From: Epiperipatus broadwayi | Lineage: Eukaryota > Onychophora > Udeonychophora > Euonychophora > Peripatidae | NCBI GenBank assembly: GCA_028023455.1 | Contig: JAQFVV010000143.1 | Location: forward strand, 2,332,001-2,396,000 | Length of the DNA: 64,000 nucleotides | Direction: 5' to 3' | Shown: positions 35,918 through 45,410 of the stretch, piece after piece | Layout of the letters: each line of letters opens with the position of its first letter | Numbering within the stretch: position 1 is the first letter of the stretch | The notes under the pieces: model-generated | Seen by the model: the letters and a program-made list of their open reading frames with translations, nothing else | What the model was told of the DNA's origin: nothing | Database searches by the model: none | Made by a program: the position numbers and the translations under genes

Positions 35918-38639
35918 TGAGTTTCAAGTAACTCATCTAGCATGAGGTTGCATTATCTAGCAATAAATTCATTTTTTTAGGCTGTGGACTGAAGATAACA
36001 TGCCATCTCAGATGGATTGCAGTTAACTTTCTCTTTGCATTAGACTGGAGATATGTAATATGTTATTTTTTTATTCATATTACTTTAAAATGATAAAGTT
36101 TAGAATTCAGTTATTAGGAAAATAATAATCAAAGATTCAAAGCCATAGCTGTTAGGTATTTATTCTATAAAGATTATGAAATCCATCAATGATAAATTAT
36201 GAAATTGAAAGTATGTTGAAACATATAATTAGTTTCTCATTTAAGTCAGAATTAATAAAGTTTAAATTATCAGTATAAATGTTGTGACTACCATTGAATT
36301 CTTTTCATTACCTGATTGCTCATTCATGTAAAAAGTGTGAATTGATACACAATTATATCTGAGTGAAGTTAAATGCTCATTTTGTATCACCGATCATGTC
36401 TTAAATCAGCATGTGCAAATTAACAATATATAGAAAATCAAGAAAAACTTAACATATATAAAAATAATCTTTGCCACATTATTAATAAAATTATATAGTA
36501 TTTATGAAATTTAAAATATGACAAAAATCAAAATGTTTATGGAAATAAAATATCATTTAGAAATGTGCATGCAAGAACTTATTTAAAATGTTATTATTAA
36601 GATGGAAGGATATAATTTCCAAATTTCTTTATTTGCAAATAAAAATAGTTTGAATTATTACTCATGTTATATGTCTTGATATTAAATATACTCCAGCTTA
36701 AATTAATCTTTAATATTGTCTGAAATTTTTAAAAAAATATCATGATATTATGATTTAGTATTTATCTTTAAAATAAAATAAAAATGGGCAAAGAAAATGA
36801 ATAAGTGGGAGAATACAGTGATGAAATATGGGTGAAGGATAGGAATTACAAATTTAGTCAGTTAACTACATTCAAAATAAAAGCTATATAACAGAAAAAA
36901 AGAGTAACCGAATGAGATTAGACAATATTCTAGGAGAGGGAGAGTGATGATAAAAATATATATGATTTGCACTACAATCCTGATATTAAACAAACAGACT
37001 CCTAACATATTTAAGAATTTACTTATATTCCCTTTCTAAATAAGAATTGGAATGAGAATGAAGGTTGAACGAAATTTTCTTCCTTACATAGCATAATAAA
37101 ATATGTGCATTTTGTTTAAAAATAGATGCATATCTCCAAATGTCTAATATGAAAATTAAAATGATCCATACAAATTAAAAAGAAAAAGTAGGTCTAGAAG
37201 AATAAAGTAGAGTCAGTTTCTATTGCGAAATTTGTAAATACTGCATATATAAACCACGAAATATCACATGATTAATTACCATTCTTTATGCTTATACAAG
37301 CTGTTTTTCACAAAGGCAAAGAATATTTATCTGAATGGGTTTGCTATATCATTTGAGTCATTAAGTATTTTGCTAAATATGTTAAGTTTACATTCTGTTG
37401 AGAACCATTATAAGGCCAAGAATTTCAAGATATTAAATGAATGATAATTCTCCTGAAATAGAATTAAATCTATGATATGCTGTAAAATTAACTGATGAAG
37501 GATTTTTGATATTGATATACTTTAAATGTTAGTTCAAGTAATTTTATTGTAATACTAGTTGAAGGCATCATTCTAAAGAGGTATAACTGACACTTGGGTG
37601 TTCCATGAACATCAATACCATGTATACAGTCTATTAATTTTGAGAAAACTAGGATTTTTATCACATAGTTATTTCATTTATCACTAGAAATCACATTAAT
37701 TGCTTTGATGTGTAATTTTATAATTTGTTGCTTTTAACTATGAATTATAAATCTTCTGATGAAGACAATAGTTTTGCATACAAATATAAACTACTTTCAA
37801 GGAAGGATGACATCCATTCACTCTATTTAAGGATTTGATAAAACCATTATAGAACCAATTTCATAATTGGAATTTATCCAATTTCTTTATAATGTCTATG
37901 AATATTAGCTATCAAGAAATAGAAATCAATATGTTAAATAAATATAAATTTGTGCATACATATTTCTTATAAAAAAAAAAGTCTAATAACCACAACATTT
38001 TAATAATTCATTTTTGTTCAAGATCCAAATAGCACATCAAAGCTTTAGCATAAAATTTAAGTCATTAACATTTTGTTTATTTTATAGTTAATCCTATATT
38101 ACTTAAAACATTGATAGACTATGAGGAAGATCCGTATTTGTTTTAATATTTTCTATCTCATGATAATAAAAAAGAAAGATTCTTGTGCAGCATCTATATC
38201 ATATCAAAAATTTAGTATACATAGCTCTAATTTTTTAAACATTTGTGGTTCTAGTCATAATATATACACAAATCTTGTGATACTGTATTTAAACTTTAAA
38301 AATTGTTTTAGTGCTTGTTTATCAAATCTTACAAGAGAATGGTCAATATATTCTTTGTCAGATCTCTATTTAAGCCTGCTTGAGAAATACAACAAAAATA
38401 TTTGGATGCAAAGGAGACAAGGAGATATAAATTAAAAAATAGAAAATACTTAAAATCAAAAAACATGCATAATCTAGAATAGAAAAAAGTATAAATTCCT
38501 TTGATAGTATTTACAATCATCAAAAGATAGCAGTTTTATTGTTGAGGTAAATCTTTCTGCTGAACTTTAGGTAGATTCTATATTTATAGCATACTTTTTT
38601 TATTTAAAAGAGAATTAGTTAGGCATAGTAGCATCGATA
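35918..38639. other. AT-rich sequence without recognised genes
   Basis: The longest frame (38121-38435, 104 codons, plus) encodes no recognisable domain. Its composition looks like translated AT-rich DNA, so I do not call it a gene. Confidence 0.45.
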
Positions 38640-39750
38640 CAAAATATATGTTCCACACCTTTAAGTATAATTTTGTGCATTAATATTAAATGCTTCTTGG
38701 CATGAAATACAAATTCTAAAATATTCATTACTTAAATGCATTTTTGCTGCAGATCTTATTCTCAAAGACCAAATGTCAGATTAAGAATGCATAAAATTGT
38801 TAAGTATACTACAAAAAATAAAAATTCAAATTTACTTGCACATGCTTCAAGCCACACTTAATTGAAATGTCAGTTCATCACAGTCTGCACTATTAATAAA
38901 CCATATCATTTATTTTCATTTTCTATCATCCAAATTTACACTATGGGAAACAAAATCATAACCATTATCTCTTTCACAATCCAAAAACACAAATAACATC
39001 ATAGGATCCTTTCTGTTGTAGTCATACAAATATTGCTTTATTCTTGTATCAATGTTTGACCTTGATTATCCACAGAAAACATATGAGAAGTCCTGTTTTC
39101 AAGAATTAATCATGTATATAATTCAACGGCAATAATTTAGATCAATTGTTAATTATTTATTTATTTAACATTATATTCCTTTCTGCATACTCCTTTAATT
39201 TGTATTAATATTAAAAATAGAGTAAAAAAGATCACTCAAGATTCTTTTTCTAGTTAAGTATTTTCATTATTACTGCTCTTCTGACCATCTAATATGCTTA
39301 AATAAGATATGTTTATTGAATCCATATGATAGACAACTTCCATATTTGTCCATTCTTTTTTATTCCATAAATAATTTCATATAAATAAAGTTACAATCAA
39401 AGACAAATAACCCCCAAGATGCATTTTGTGCTATTATGTTTTGAATCCATATGCAGTTAAATCTGCAACATGTTAGCTAAATCATCATTTTTAATCACCT
39501 TCACATTTAAAATTTTTTTTGATTATGCTGTAAGAATGTTTTAAATCCTGCATACTTGTAATCAGAATACAATTACAGTACTGACTTGGAATTAATACAT
39601 CATCTGGAAAAAAAAACCCACTTATGTCTAATTTATAAATCTACGTATTGAATAATTTATGAGTGAGGTATAGATTTGACATTACATTAAATACATTATT
39701 TTTGTGCAATATTAACCGTGAGTGAGGAATAGTTTTGACAGTACATTATT
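38640..39750. repeat. Dispersed repeat family, copy A
   Basis: About 1.1 kb shares ordered blocks with 48775-49640 (copy B). These include ACATGCTTCAAG(C/T)CA, TATTCCTTT(C/T)-GCATACTCCTTTAATT-like sequence, TATTACT(G/A)(C/T)TCTTCTG and CCTGCATACTTGTAATCAGA. Parts recur at 45225-45410 and 51126-51240. No coding region was found. It may be a non-autonomous element or the non-coding part of an unrecognised retroelement. It ends where RTE LINE copy 2 begins. Confidence 0.6.
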
Positions 39751-40830
39751 TGAAGCTGCAGAAAGGAGTTTGCCAATAACGAAAAGAGCCCTTTAATGCT
39801 CTTTAAGACCTTAAAGAAAATAAGCAGGGCAAATTCCTAATGACCACTTCAAGCATTCTTGTTGTTACTATATGACTATTCATATAATAAATGAACATAG
39901 ATGGGCTGTTCACCAACACATGATAGAAATCATGGTGAATTTACTGATTTTTTATCTCAAAATATCCATGGTTTTTCTTCTCAGATGCTAATAATTCTTC
40001 ACTGAAATATCAGCTGAGTTTCCTTGAAAGCAGGATGAATGTGTGTGTGAATAATTTTTTTTTTTTCAATTGATATTTACAATTATGAAAGACAAAATGA
40101 AATTGTAGCCTTTATTCCCAGGCTATAAAGTAGCCAGCTAAAATAGCAGATTCCAGTCAAAGGAAGAGGCTACTAAACACTGCCTGATTGAGGATCCAAG
40201 CTGCCATTCGATGATAACCTTTTATTTAACACCTATAAGTGCTGATCATTTTCACAGTTGAAAAAATAACATTAATTGGAAGAACTATCTAATATTACAT
40301 GGAAAATTGTTGAACTTTGAGAAATTAAAAGAAAAAATGAAGAGACGATTGTTTTACAAAGTGGACTTGTACTTTATCAGAAAAACACAAACATTGGAAG
40401 GATAAGTAGAGATGGATTCATTATAAATAATAAATGGAAGATCATTATTCAGATAGAATGGCAAAATTAGTTATTCAACTTAATGATAGATATCAAATGA
40501 CCCAACAAGTTTTTATTGTAATGAAGAAGTAAAGGATTTTTATATGGATATACAAAATGCTTTTGATCAGATCAATCAACCATTTTAAAATTGTCATGAG
40601 AGTCTTTAATATTAGAATTAATAAATAATAGAAAGATGAAAGTGTTGTTGAGTAAATTTGGTTATGATGATTAAAATGAAAGGACACAGACATGTGGAGT
40701 TTGCAGAAAAATATATTATGAATTCTTCTTTGAGAAAAATGGTAAATGAAAATAATACATAGAAATATCCAAATAAAGATGCGACAGAATTAATATATAA
40801 TTCAAGATTATAATGTTCTTAGTAGATGTA

Positions 40831-41159
40831 CTCCCCATGTCGTTTACAGCATATGATGCCCACAACCTGGTTGCTGGGCCATTTATTTTGGAGAAACCAA
40901 AGCAGGCATAATCAACAGGACAGCACAACACAGATATACATATAACAGCACTATGAAAAACAATGATAATTCATCAACACTTTTAGAGCATTCCAAGAAG
41001 ACAGGACATGTGTTTGAACCCTCCAGCCCTAAAATAGTCTGTATTGAGAAAAATGACATCAAGCGGAAAATCAGAGAAGCATATTTTATTAATAGCAATA
41101 ATAACTCCATCAATAGACGAGATACCTGCTTTGACATCTCCAAACGTTGGACTATCTAG
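40831..41159 (+). pseudogene. GIY-YIG endonuclease domain of a Penelope-like element
   Basis: The reading frame starts CTPHVVYSI, meets one TGA stop, then continues CPQPGCWAIYFGETKAGIIN. That is the VVYxIxC...C...YxGET opening of Penelope GIY-YIG domains, including the Cys pair that precedes YIG. Conserved LLEHSKKTGHVF, KRKIREAYFINSN and SINRRDTCFDISKRW follow in order, ending in TI and a stop at 41159. The domain nicks the target for integration. Apart from the single stop it is well preserved, so this family was active more recently than its LINE host. Confidence 0.78.
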
Positions 41160-41340
41160 TTCATTTGCATACGCTTTGCATACTGTTTTGTTTCCTTGCT
41201 CTATTTCCTCGTTCTGCAGCTCACAGTACCACTATGAATATGAGGCAAAAGGCCTCGAAAGCGCTTAGCGTGTAATAATTTCTGTGTATATTTATAGCTT
41301 CTCATTCAAGTGTGTCATACGCTTTGTTAATTTTGTATAT
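40831..41340 (+). mobile_element. Penelope-like element, 5'-truncated, nested in the LINE
   Basis: A 510-base insertion is flanked by perfect 8-base copies TAGATGTA (40823-40830 and 41341-41348). Without it, LINE sequence would run on as in copy 1 (TGTTCTTAATAAATTTAACA-like DNA). It carries a GIY-YIG domain and the 3' tail but no RT, so it is 5'-truncated. Near its end is a perfect hairpin, GAGGCAAAAGGCCTC, followed by GAAAGCGCTT, shared with the tail at 29632-29832. Confidence 0.78.
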
Positions 41341-42030
41341 TAGATGTAAAACAGGAAGTGATCAATTAGTAAGATATAAAGTGCATATTACTAATGAGAC
41401 AAACTACTGAGAAAAGTGTTGCTAAAACACTGAATTTAGAACTTGCAATTATCATTTTAAACAGAAATTTGAAAATGGCTCAGACTTGATTGTAATCAAT
41501 AAAATGATAACTGATACTATATTAAAAATTGCTAGTAAAAAAAGCATTCAATTTACCAGTAAATTTTCTACTGAAACAAAAAAATGCAAGAAGAAGGAAT
41601 ATGAAAATATTAAAAAATGATCATTAAAAAAATTGAATATCTAGAGTTTTGTAAAATGATATGAAAAATAATTAATAGTGATATATATACACAATTGTGA
41701 AATGGCAAGGAACACTATAAAAATGAATAAATGTCTCAAAAATGCAAAACCAACATATTGGAAGAAAAGTTATAATAGCAATGAGAAAAATAGATGGAAA
41801 TGTTATTAAAAAAAATGATATCATGAAATGTGTGGAACAGTTCTTTAAAGAATTATGTAGTAATAAAGGACAAGAAAACAAAGTTTCTACAGTTGCTACA
41901 TCCTCTGATTTACCTAGCATTTTAAATGAATAAATAAGATGCAAATACATCTCTGAAGAAAGGAAAGTTATGGGAAATGATGAAATTATCATTGACATTC
42001 AAGTGAAGAAGTACAAAAATTGTTATATCT

Positions 42031-42258
42031 AAATGACAAAGATGTACCAAATTATTGAAAGAGTTTTATTGATATTAAAAAATGATGATAAAGAAAATAT
42101 TAGTTCAGAAATATTACCAAAATAAATTGTATTTATATAGAAATAAATGACCAAGATGTACCAAATTATTGAAAGAGTAATATTGATATTAAAAAATGAT
42201 GATAAAGAAAATATTAGTTCAGAAATATTACCAAAATAAATTGTATTTATATAGAAAA
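42031..42258. repeat. Tandem duplication inside LINE copy 2, 114-base period
   Basis: AAATGACAAAGATGTACCAA at 42031 recurs at 42145 as AAATGACCAAGATGTACCAA, and the following 90 bases are almost identical. The sequence is the LNDKDVPDDW region of the LINE. It is absent as a duplicate from copy 1, so it arose after insertion. Confidence 0.85.
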
Positions 42259-42498
42259 TATTAGTTATTACAGATTTTCAATCTTCTATCAATTCTACAC
42301 AAAATCTTTACTAAGATAATTATCTATATAGTGAACCTTTGATTAAAAACCAATCAAAATTTAAAAATAGTTTTAGAACAATGGATCGCATTCAAGTATA
42401 GAGAAAATTTATAGAAAGGACCAATGAATATGAGTTGTCATTATGCTTTGAATTTATAGATGATTCTATAAGCATTTTTACAGTGATTAAAGCATTGA

Positions 42499-42638
42499 TG
42501 TCATGTTATGGCTAGTACTATAATTATGGAATGACATCTAGTGGTGACAACTGAGATTTGCGAGCGCGCGACATGGCTCTAACGTTATGTTAACTGTGTG
42601 TAATTATTTAGTTAAATATTACGGCCAAAAACATAACA
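42499..42638 (+). repeat. 5' LTR, 140 bases
   Basis: Begins TGTCATGTTATGGCTAGTAC and ends ACGGCCAAAAACATAACA. Compared with the 3' LTR it lacks about 34 bases, including the AATAAA signal, at a GTTA repeat, and otherwise differs at scattered positions. The preceding five bases are ATTGA. Confidence 0.87.
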
Positions 42639-42656
42639 TGGTGTCAGGAGTGAATC
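42639..42656 (+). promoter_or_regulatory. Primer binding site, tRNA-Leu type
   Basis: TGGTGTCAGGAGTGAATC directly follows the 5' LTR. It is complementary to a tRNA 3' end ...CTCCTGACACCA, as in the tRNA-Leu primers of many gypsy-type elements. It primes minus-strand DNA synthesis. Confidence 0.8.
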
Positions 42657-42776
42657 AATGAAATATTATTAAAAAAAATATATTTCTAAAGTATAAAACA
42701 GTGAGTATTTAAAGAGTGATAAAAATAGTTTTTAATAGCAATTTTTTTTTTCATATCATTTTTGCTGAAATACAAA

Positions 42777-43415
42777 ATGGCGTCACAATTCGATCGTTTT
42801 TATAATATCGAATCGCTATCTATGGAAGGAAACATATCAGTCAAATGGACTGATTGGAAAGAATTATTCCTAAATTTCCTAGAAGCTACAGAAAACGATA
42901 TGAAATCGGATAAAGTAAAATTAGGAATATTACATCATCTCATTGGAAAAGAAGGGAGAGCTGTAATAAAAACATTAGATCACGCGAATCCAGAAGATAA
43001 AACAAAATTTTTATCCGTCTTAAACCAAATGGATAAGTATTTTAACACCATGAAAACAACATTATATGACAGAATAAAAGCATATACAATGGAGCCACAC
43101 GAGGGAGAATCGATTGATCATTTTCTTACTCGCTTGAAAGTAGTAGTTGAAAAAGCTGACATTGGCGATCAAAAACAAAATATTCTCCGCGATAGAATTA
43201 TAATAGTACAAAAAGAAGAAGGACTAAAAGACAGATTATTTGAAAAAGAGAATATTACGTTAGAAAAAGCACTGGAAATAATACATGGACATGAAACTAG
43301 AAGACTCAAAAATGAATTACTGGGAAAGTCTGAACTATGTATTAATGTAATAGCGAAAAATACAACAAACATACGCAATTGTCAAAAGTGCAATCGTAAT
43401 CATCCAAAACGTTGA
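42777..43415 (+). CDS. Gag capsid/nucleocapsid of the LTR element, cut short in the zinc knuckle
   Basis: The ATG at 42777 lies in AAAATGG context and gives MASQFDRFYNIESLSMEGN. The frame can be extended 15 bases upstream only through a non-ATG codon. The 212 residues include the retrotransposon capsid region, with the W-x-x-WxxLFLNFLEAT opening, GREGRAVIKTL-like sequence, FNTMKTTLYDRIKAY and ESIDHFLTRLKVVVEKADIG, all typical of gypsy-type Gag. The frame stops at NCQKCNRNHPKR because one extra T at 43412-43413 breaks the first knuckle. The next frame resumes at once with ECPAFGKKCYNCGKLNHF. Gag would package the element's RNA. Apart from this frameshift it is intact. Confidence 0.83.
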   Translation: MASQFDRFYNIESLSMEGNISVKWTDWKELFLNFLEATENDMKSDKVKLGILHHLIGKEGRAVIKTLDHANPEDKTKFLSVLNQMDKYFNTMKTTLYDRIKAYTMEPHEGESIDHFLTRLKVVVEKADIGDQKQNILRDRIIIVQKEEGLKDRLFEKENITLEKALEIIHGHETRRLKNELLGKSELCINVIAKNTTNIRNCQKCNRNHPKR

Positions 43416-44238
43416 GTGTCCCGCATTTGGTAAAAAATGCTATAATTGTGGAAAATTAAATCATTTTGCCAATAATTGCCATACGAGAAGCTACGACCAT
43501 AAAATTTTAACACAAAAATGCTCAAACACAAGATATAAAAATATTAATAGAAATGGACATTATGTGAACGAAGTACATGATACTACATCGGATTCATCAT
43601 ATACCAGTGATGTTGAAAACACAATTGCATACATCAGACATGTAGACTCAACTCATTCGCTTAATGGTTGGTATGAACAGATTTTATTAGACAACAATAA
43701 AGAAAAAATAAAAATAGACACAGGAGCTGATGTAAACATTATGTCTAAAAACGTGCTTAACACTATTCATCCACAACCAATAATATACAAAACAAAGAAG
43801 AAATTACGCGCTTTTGGAGAATCATTTCTTACCCCAATAGGAAAGGCAAAACTACAATGCAAAATAAACAAACACCTGCGTAATTTATGTTTTATAATAA
43901 TAAAAGAAGATGAACCAACACTTCTTAGTGGCCGTGATTGTGAATTATTAGATTTAATTAAACGCAACAAAATTACAGTTCAAAAAGTAACTATGAAAAA
44001 TAAAAGTAAAAATGATCAAAATATATCTAACAATAAAGATAAAATAACAAAGAGTAGAAAAGATAATAAAAGTATTAAAACACAGGCAGTAAAAGAAAAT
44101 GAAAACTTTAAGCCTATATATGAGACAAACAAAGATGTTTTTCAAGATGTGGGTTGTTATGAAGGCGTAAATCCAACATTAATTCCACTAAGTCTACATG
44201 AAAAATTATGTGAGGAATTAAATAAATTGGAAGATATT
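43414..44238 (+). CDS. Zinc knuckle, aspartic protease and pre-RT linker of the LTR element
   Basis: This frame, +1 to gag, is open from ECPAFGKKCYNCGKLNHFAN, a CCHC knuckle, into the protease. The active site IDTGADVNIMS is at about 43714-43746. A flap-like region LTPIGKAKLQCKINKHLRNL and the second conserved block LLSGRDCELL follow, as in gypsy-type proteases. The end, ETNKDVFQDVGCYEG, then PLSLHEKLCEELNKLEDI, matches the segment just before RT in these elements, with about 10 residues missing between EG and the PLSLHEKL part. There is no in-frame ATG before 43740. The natural reading is a gag-pro-pol fusion. RT proper never begins. Confidence 0.78.
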
Positions 44239-44802
44239 CGTTTACAACATGAAATATTAAAGAAATTGGGTGAAGAACAATCCCATCAATTAATTAAAAA
44301 GGAGAGAGAAATACAGCGAAAATTTCAATTAGCAAAGGAAGAGGAATGGCATAAAATCACTAATATAGAAGCTGAAATGTTAGAATTAAAAAATAAAATT
44401 CAAGAGTTGAAAAGATACAAAATTGATGAAAGTAATCAAAAGCAAGTAGATGTTAAAAAAACTGAAGATAATGCCAGGTTAGCAATTCACAACAAAGAAT
44501 TACTTGAAAAGGAATGTAATGTGCTAAGAATCAAAGTTCACAAACATCAATCTAGTGTAGAAGAATTAGAGGAAGAAAAAAGTTTGAATTGTGAATTATA
44601 TCACCAGATTCAACAGCTTAAAGACAATCTTCACAGTTTAACAGTTGTTCATCAGAATTTGCGATTACAAAACAGCAAATTAAAATCTTCTATTGATTTA
44701 TTAACAAATGAACTGAAAGTTGTCAAAGCTGATTTTATCAAAATGAACACAGCCGAAAGATTCACAACTCCACAGACACTAGAACCGGATGATGAGACAT
44801 AG
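44239..44802 (+). CDS. Coiled-coil segment fused in frame to the protease, probably captured host coding sequence
   Basis: Directly after LEDI the frame continues RLQHEILKKLGEEQSHQLIK, then about 187 residues rich in Glu, Lys, Leu and Gln with heptad spacing of Leu/Ile. Examples are NIEAEMLELKNKIQELKRY, LAIHNKELLEKECNVLR and LRLQNSKLKSSIDLLTNE. The tail TPQTLEPDDET ends at a TAG (44800-44802). No RT, RNase H or integrase motif occurs. The stretch is open, intron-free and less A-rich in codon third positions than the surrounding junk, which fits capture from a spliced mRNA. I do not recognise the parent gene. Alternatives are a coiled-coil ORF native to this element family, or de novo expansion, which is less likely given the absence of internal repeats. 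Confidence 0.6.
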   Translation, partial: RLQHEILKKLGEEQSHQLIKKEREIQRKFQLAKEEEWHKITNIEAEMLELKNKIQELKRYKIDESNQKQVDVKKTEDNARLAIHNKELLEKECNVLRIKVHKHQSSVEELEEEKSLNCELYHQIQQLKDNLHSLTVVHQNLRLQNSKLKSSIDLLTNELKVVKADFIKMNTAERFTTPQTLEPDDET

Positions 44803-44960
44803 TTGCCTGTACCTGAGAGAGAGAAACCACCACCATCAACATCAAGTGATAATGGCACAGCAATAAGGATAATATCAGTTGAACGTTCCGGGAAGAGAGA
44901 AAAATCAAACCGAAGAAGAAGACCTTAAGTACATTTAAAAGACTATATTTGTAAATAAAA
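44803..44960 (+). pseudogene. Remnant of the pol 3' end
   Basis: Past the TAG the same frame reads LPVPEREKPPPSTSSDNGTA, then RSGKREKSNRRRRP and a second stop. Skipping that stop, LKDYICK and a third stop follow just before the polypurine tract. Arg-rich tails ending in xYLKDY are usual at the C-terminus of gypsy-type Pol, after integrase. Its presence shows that the middle of pol was removed, not the whole 3' half. Confidence 0.55.
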
Positions 44961-44975
44961 TAAAAAAGAGAGAGT
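44961..44975 (+). promoter_or_regulatory. Polypurine tract
   Basis: The purine run AAAAAAGAGAGAG abuts the 3' LTR with only GT-type interruption. It serves as plus-strand primer in LTR elements. Confidence 0.7.
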
Positions 44976-45149
44976 TGTCATGTTATGGCTAGTTCTATAA
45001 TTATGAAATGATGCCTAGCGGTGACATCTAAGATTTGCGAGCATGCGACATAGCTCTTACGTTAGAGAACACAGTAGTTTAATAAAGTTTGTCAGTTATG
45101 TTAACTGTGTGTAATTATTTAGTTAAATATTACGGCCAAGAATATAACA
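44976..45149 (+). repeat. 3' LTR, 174 bases
   Basis: Begins TGTCATGTTATGGCTAGTTC and ends TACGGCCAAGAATATAACA. It contains TTTAATAAAG, the likely polyadenylation signal, in a 34-base stretch that the 5' LTR lacks. It is followed by ATTGG, the target copy, and then LINE sequence. Confidence 0.87.
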
Positions 45150-45224
45150 ATTGGATCATTAAGATATAAAGATCATATCTCCTCTCATACTTTGAGTACT
45201 ATCACATACTTCCAGCCCATGTTA

Positions 45225-45410
45225 AATATTTAATAAAAATGTAATATAATTTACACTCGATAATAATATTGCAATAATTTTACATATTAAAATACATGCT
45301 TCTTGCACAAGAATGAAAATTTCAAAATATTTATTATTTAATCTTTAAATGCATTTTTCAGTACAGAACATTCTTCTCCAAACACAAATGTCAAAATAAT
45401 AATACATAAA
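45225..45410. repeat. Dispersed repeat family, copy C (partial)
   Basis: Blocks such as ATGCTTCTTG(G/C)CA, TAAATGCATTTTT and CAAATGTCA line up, in order, with 38685-38800 of copy A. The copy ends where the foldback begins. Confidence 0.5.

Larger units (their letters stand above)
40330..42498 (+). pseudogene. RTE LINE endonuclease and RT start, decayed
   Basis: The LINE ORF of copy 2 is broken by many stops. From 40343 the DNA follows copy 1's ETIDLKSGHMLYYKGTNIG region. From 40455 the protein AKLVIQLNDRYQM is readable, and from 41349 the GSDHRLVRG region (AGSDQLVRYKVHI-like). At 41742-41933 an open stretch, RKVIIAMRKIDGNVIKKNDI, corresponds to the linker of copy 1. From 42031 comes LNDKDVP, then VDYEKAFDSI-like DNA up to the LTR insertion at 42498. 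The copy is far more diverged than copy 1. Confidence 0.72.
42499..45149 (+). mobile_element. Gypsy-type LTR retroelement carrying a coiled-coil segment in place of RT-RH-IN
   Basis: A complete insertion with two LTRs (42499-42638 and 44976-45149), a tRNA-Leu-type primer site, a polypurine tract and 5-base target copies ATTGA/ATTGG. LINE copy 1 has ATTGG at the same point, so the left copy has mutated. The internal region has gag, a zinc knuckle, protease and the first residues before RT. It then runs straight into about 187 residues of coiled coil, and finally the last part of pol. RT, RNase H and integrase are absent, so the element could only have moved with enzymes from a relative. It is 2651 bases long. 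Confidence 0.87.
39752..45195 (+). mobile_element. RTE-clade LINE, copy 2, with two nested insertions
   Basis: A decayed sister of the LINE at 1-2685, in plus orientation. LINE sequence covers 39752-40830 (5' UTR and endonuclease), 41349-42498 (end of endonuclease, linker, start of RT) and 45150-45195. The gaps are filled by a Penelope fragment and by the LTR retroelement. Matching stretches include RMAKLVIQLNDRYQM, FKIVM and DESVVE, and the DNA GTGATTAAAGCATTG directly before the LTR element. The 3' remainder is missing. Confidence 0.8.

Noticed and set aside
38121-38435. A 104-codon gene on the plus strand
   Set aside because: No family resemblance, no splice context and AT-driven composition. 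It overlaps an equally unsupported frame on the other strand.
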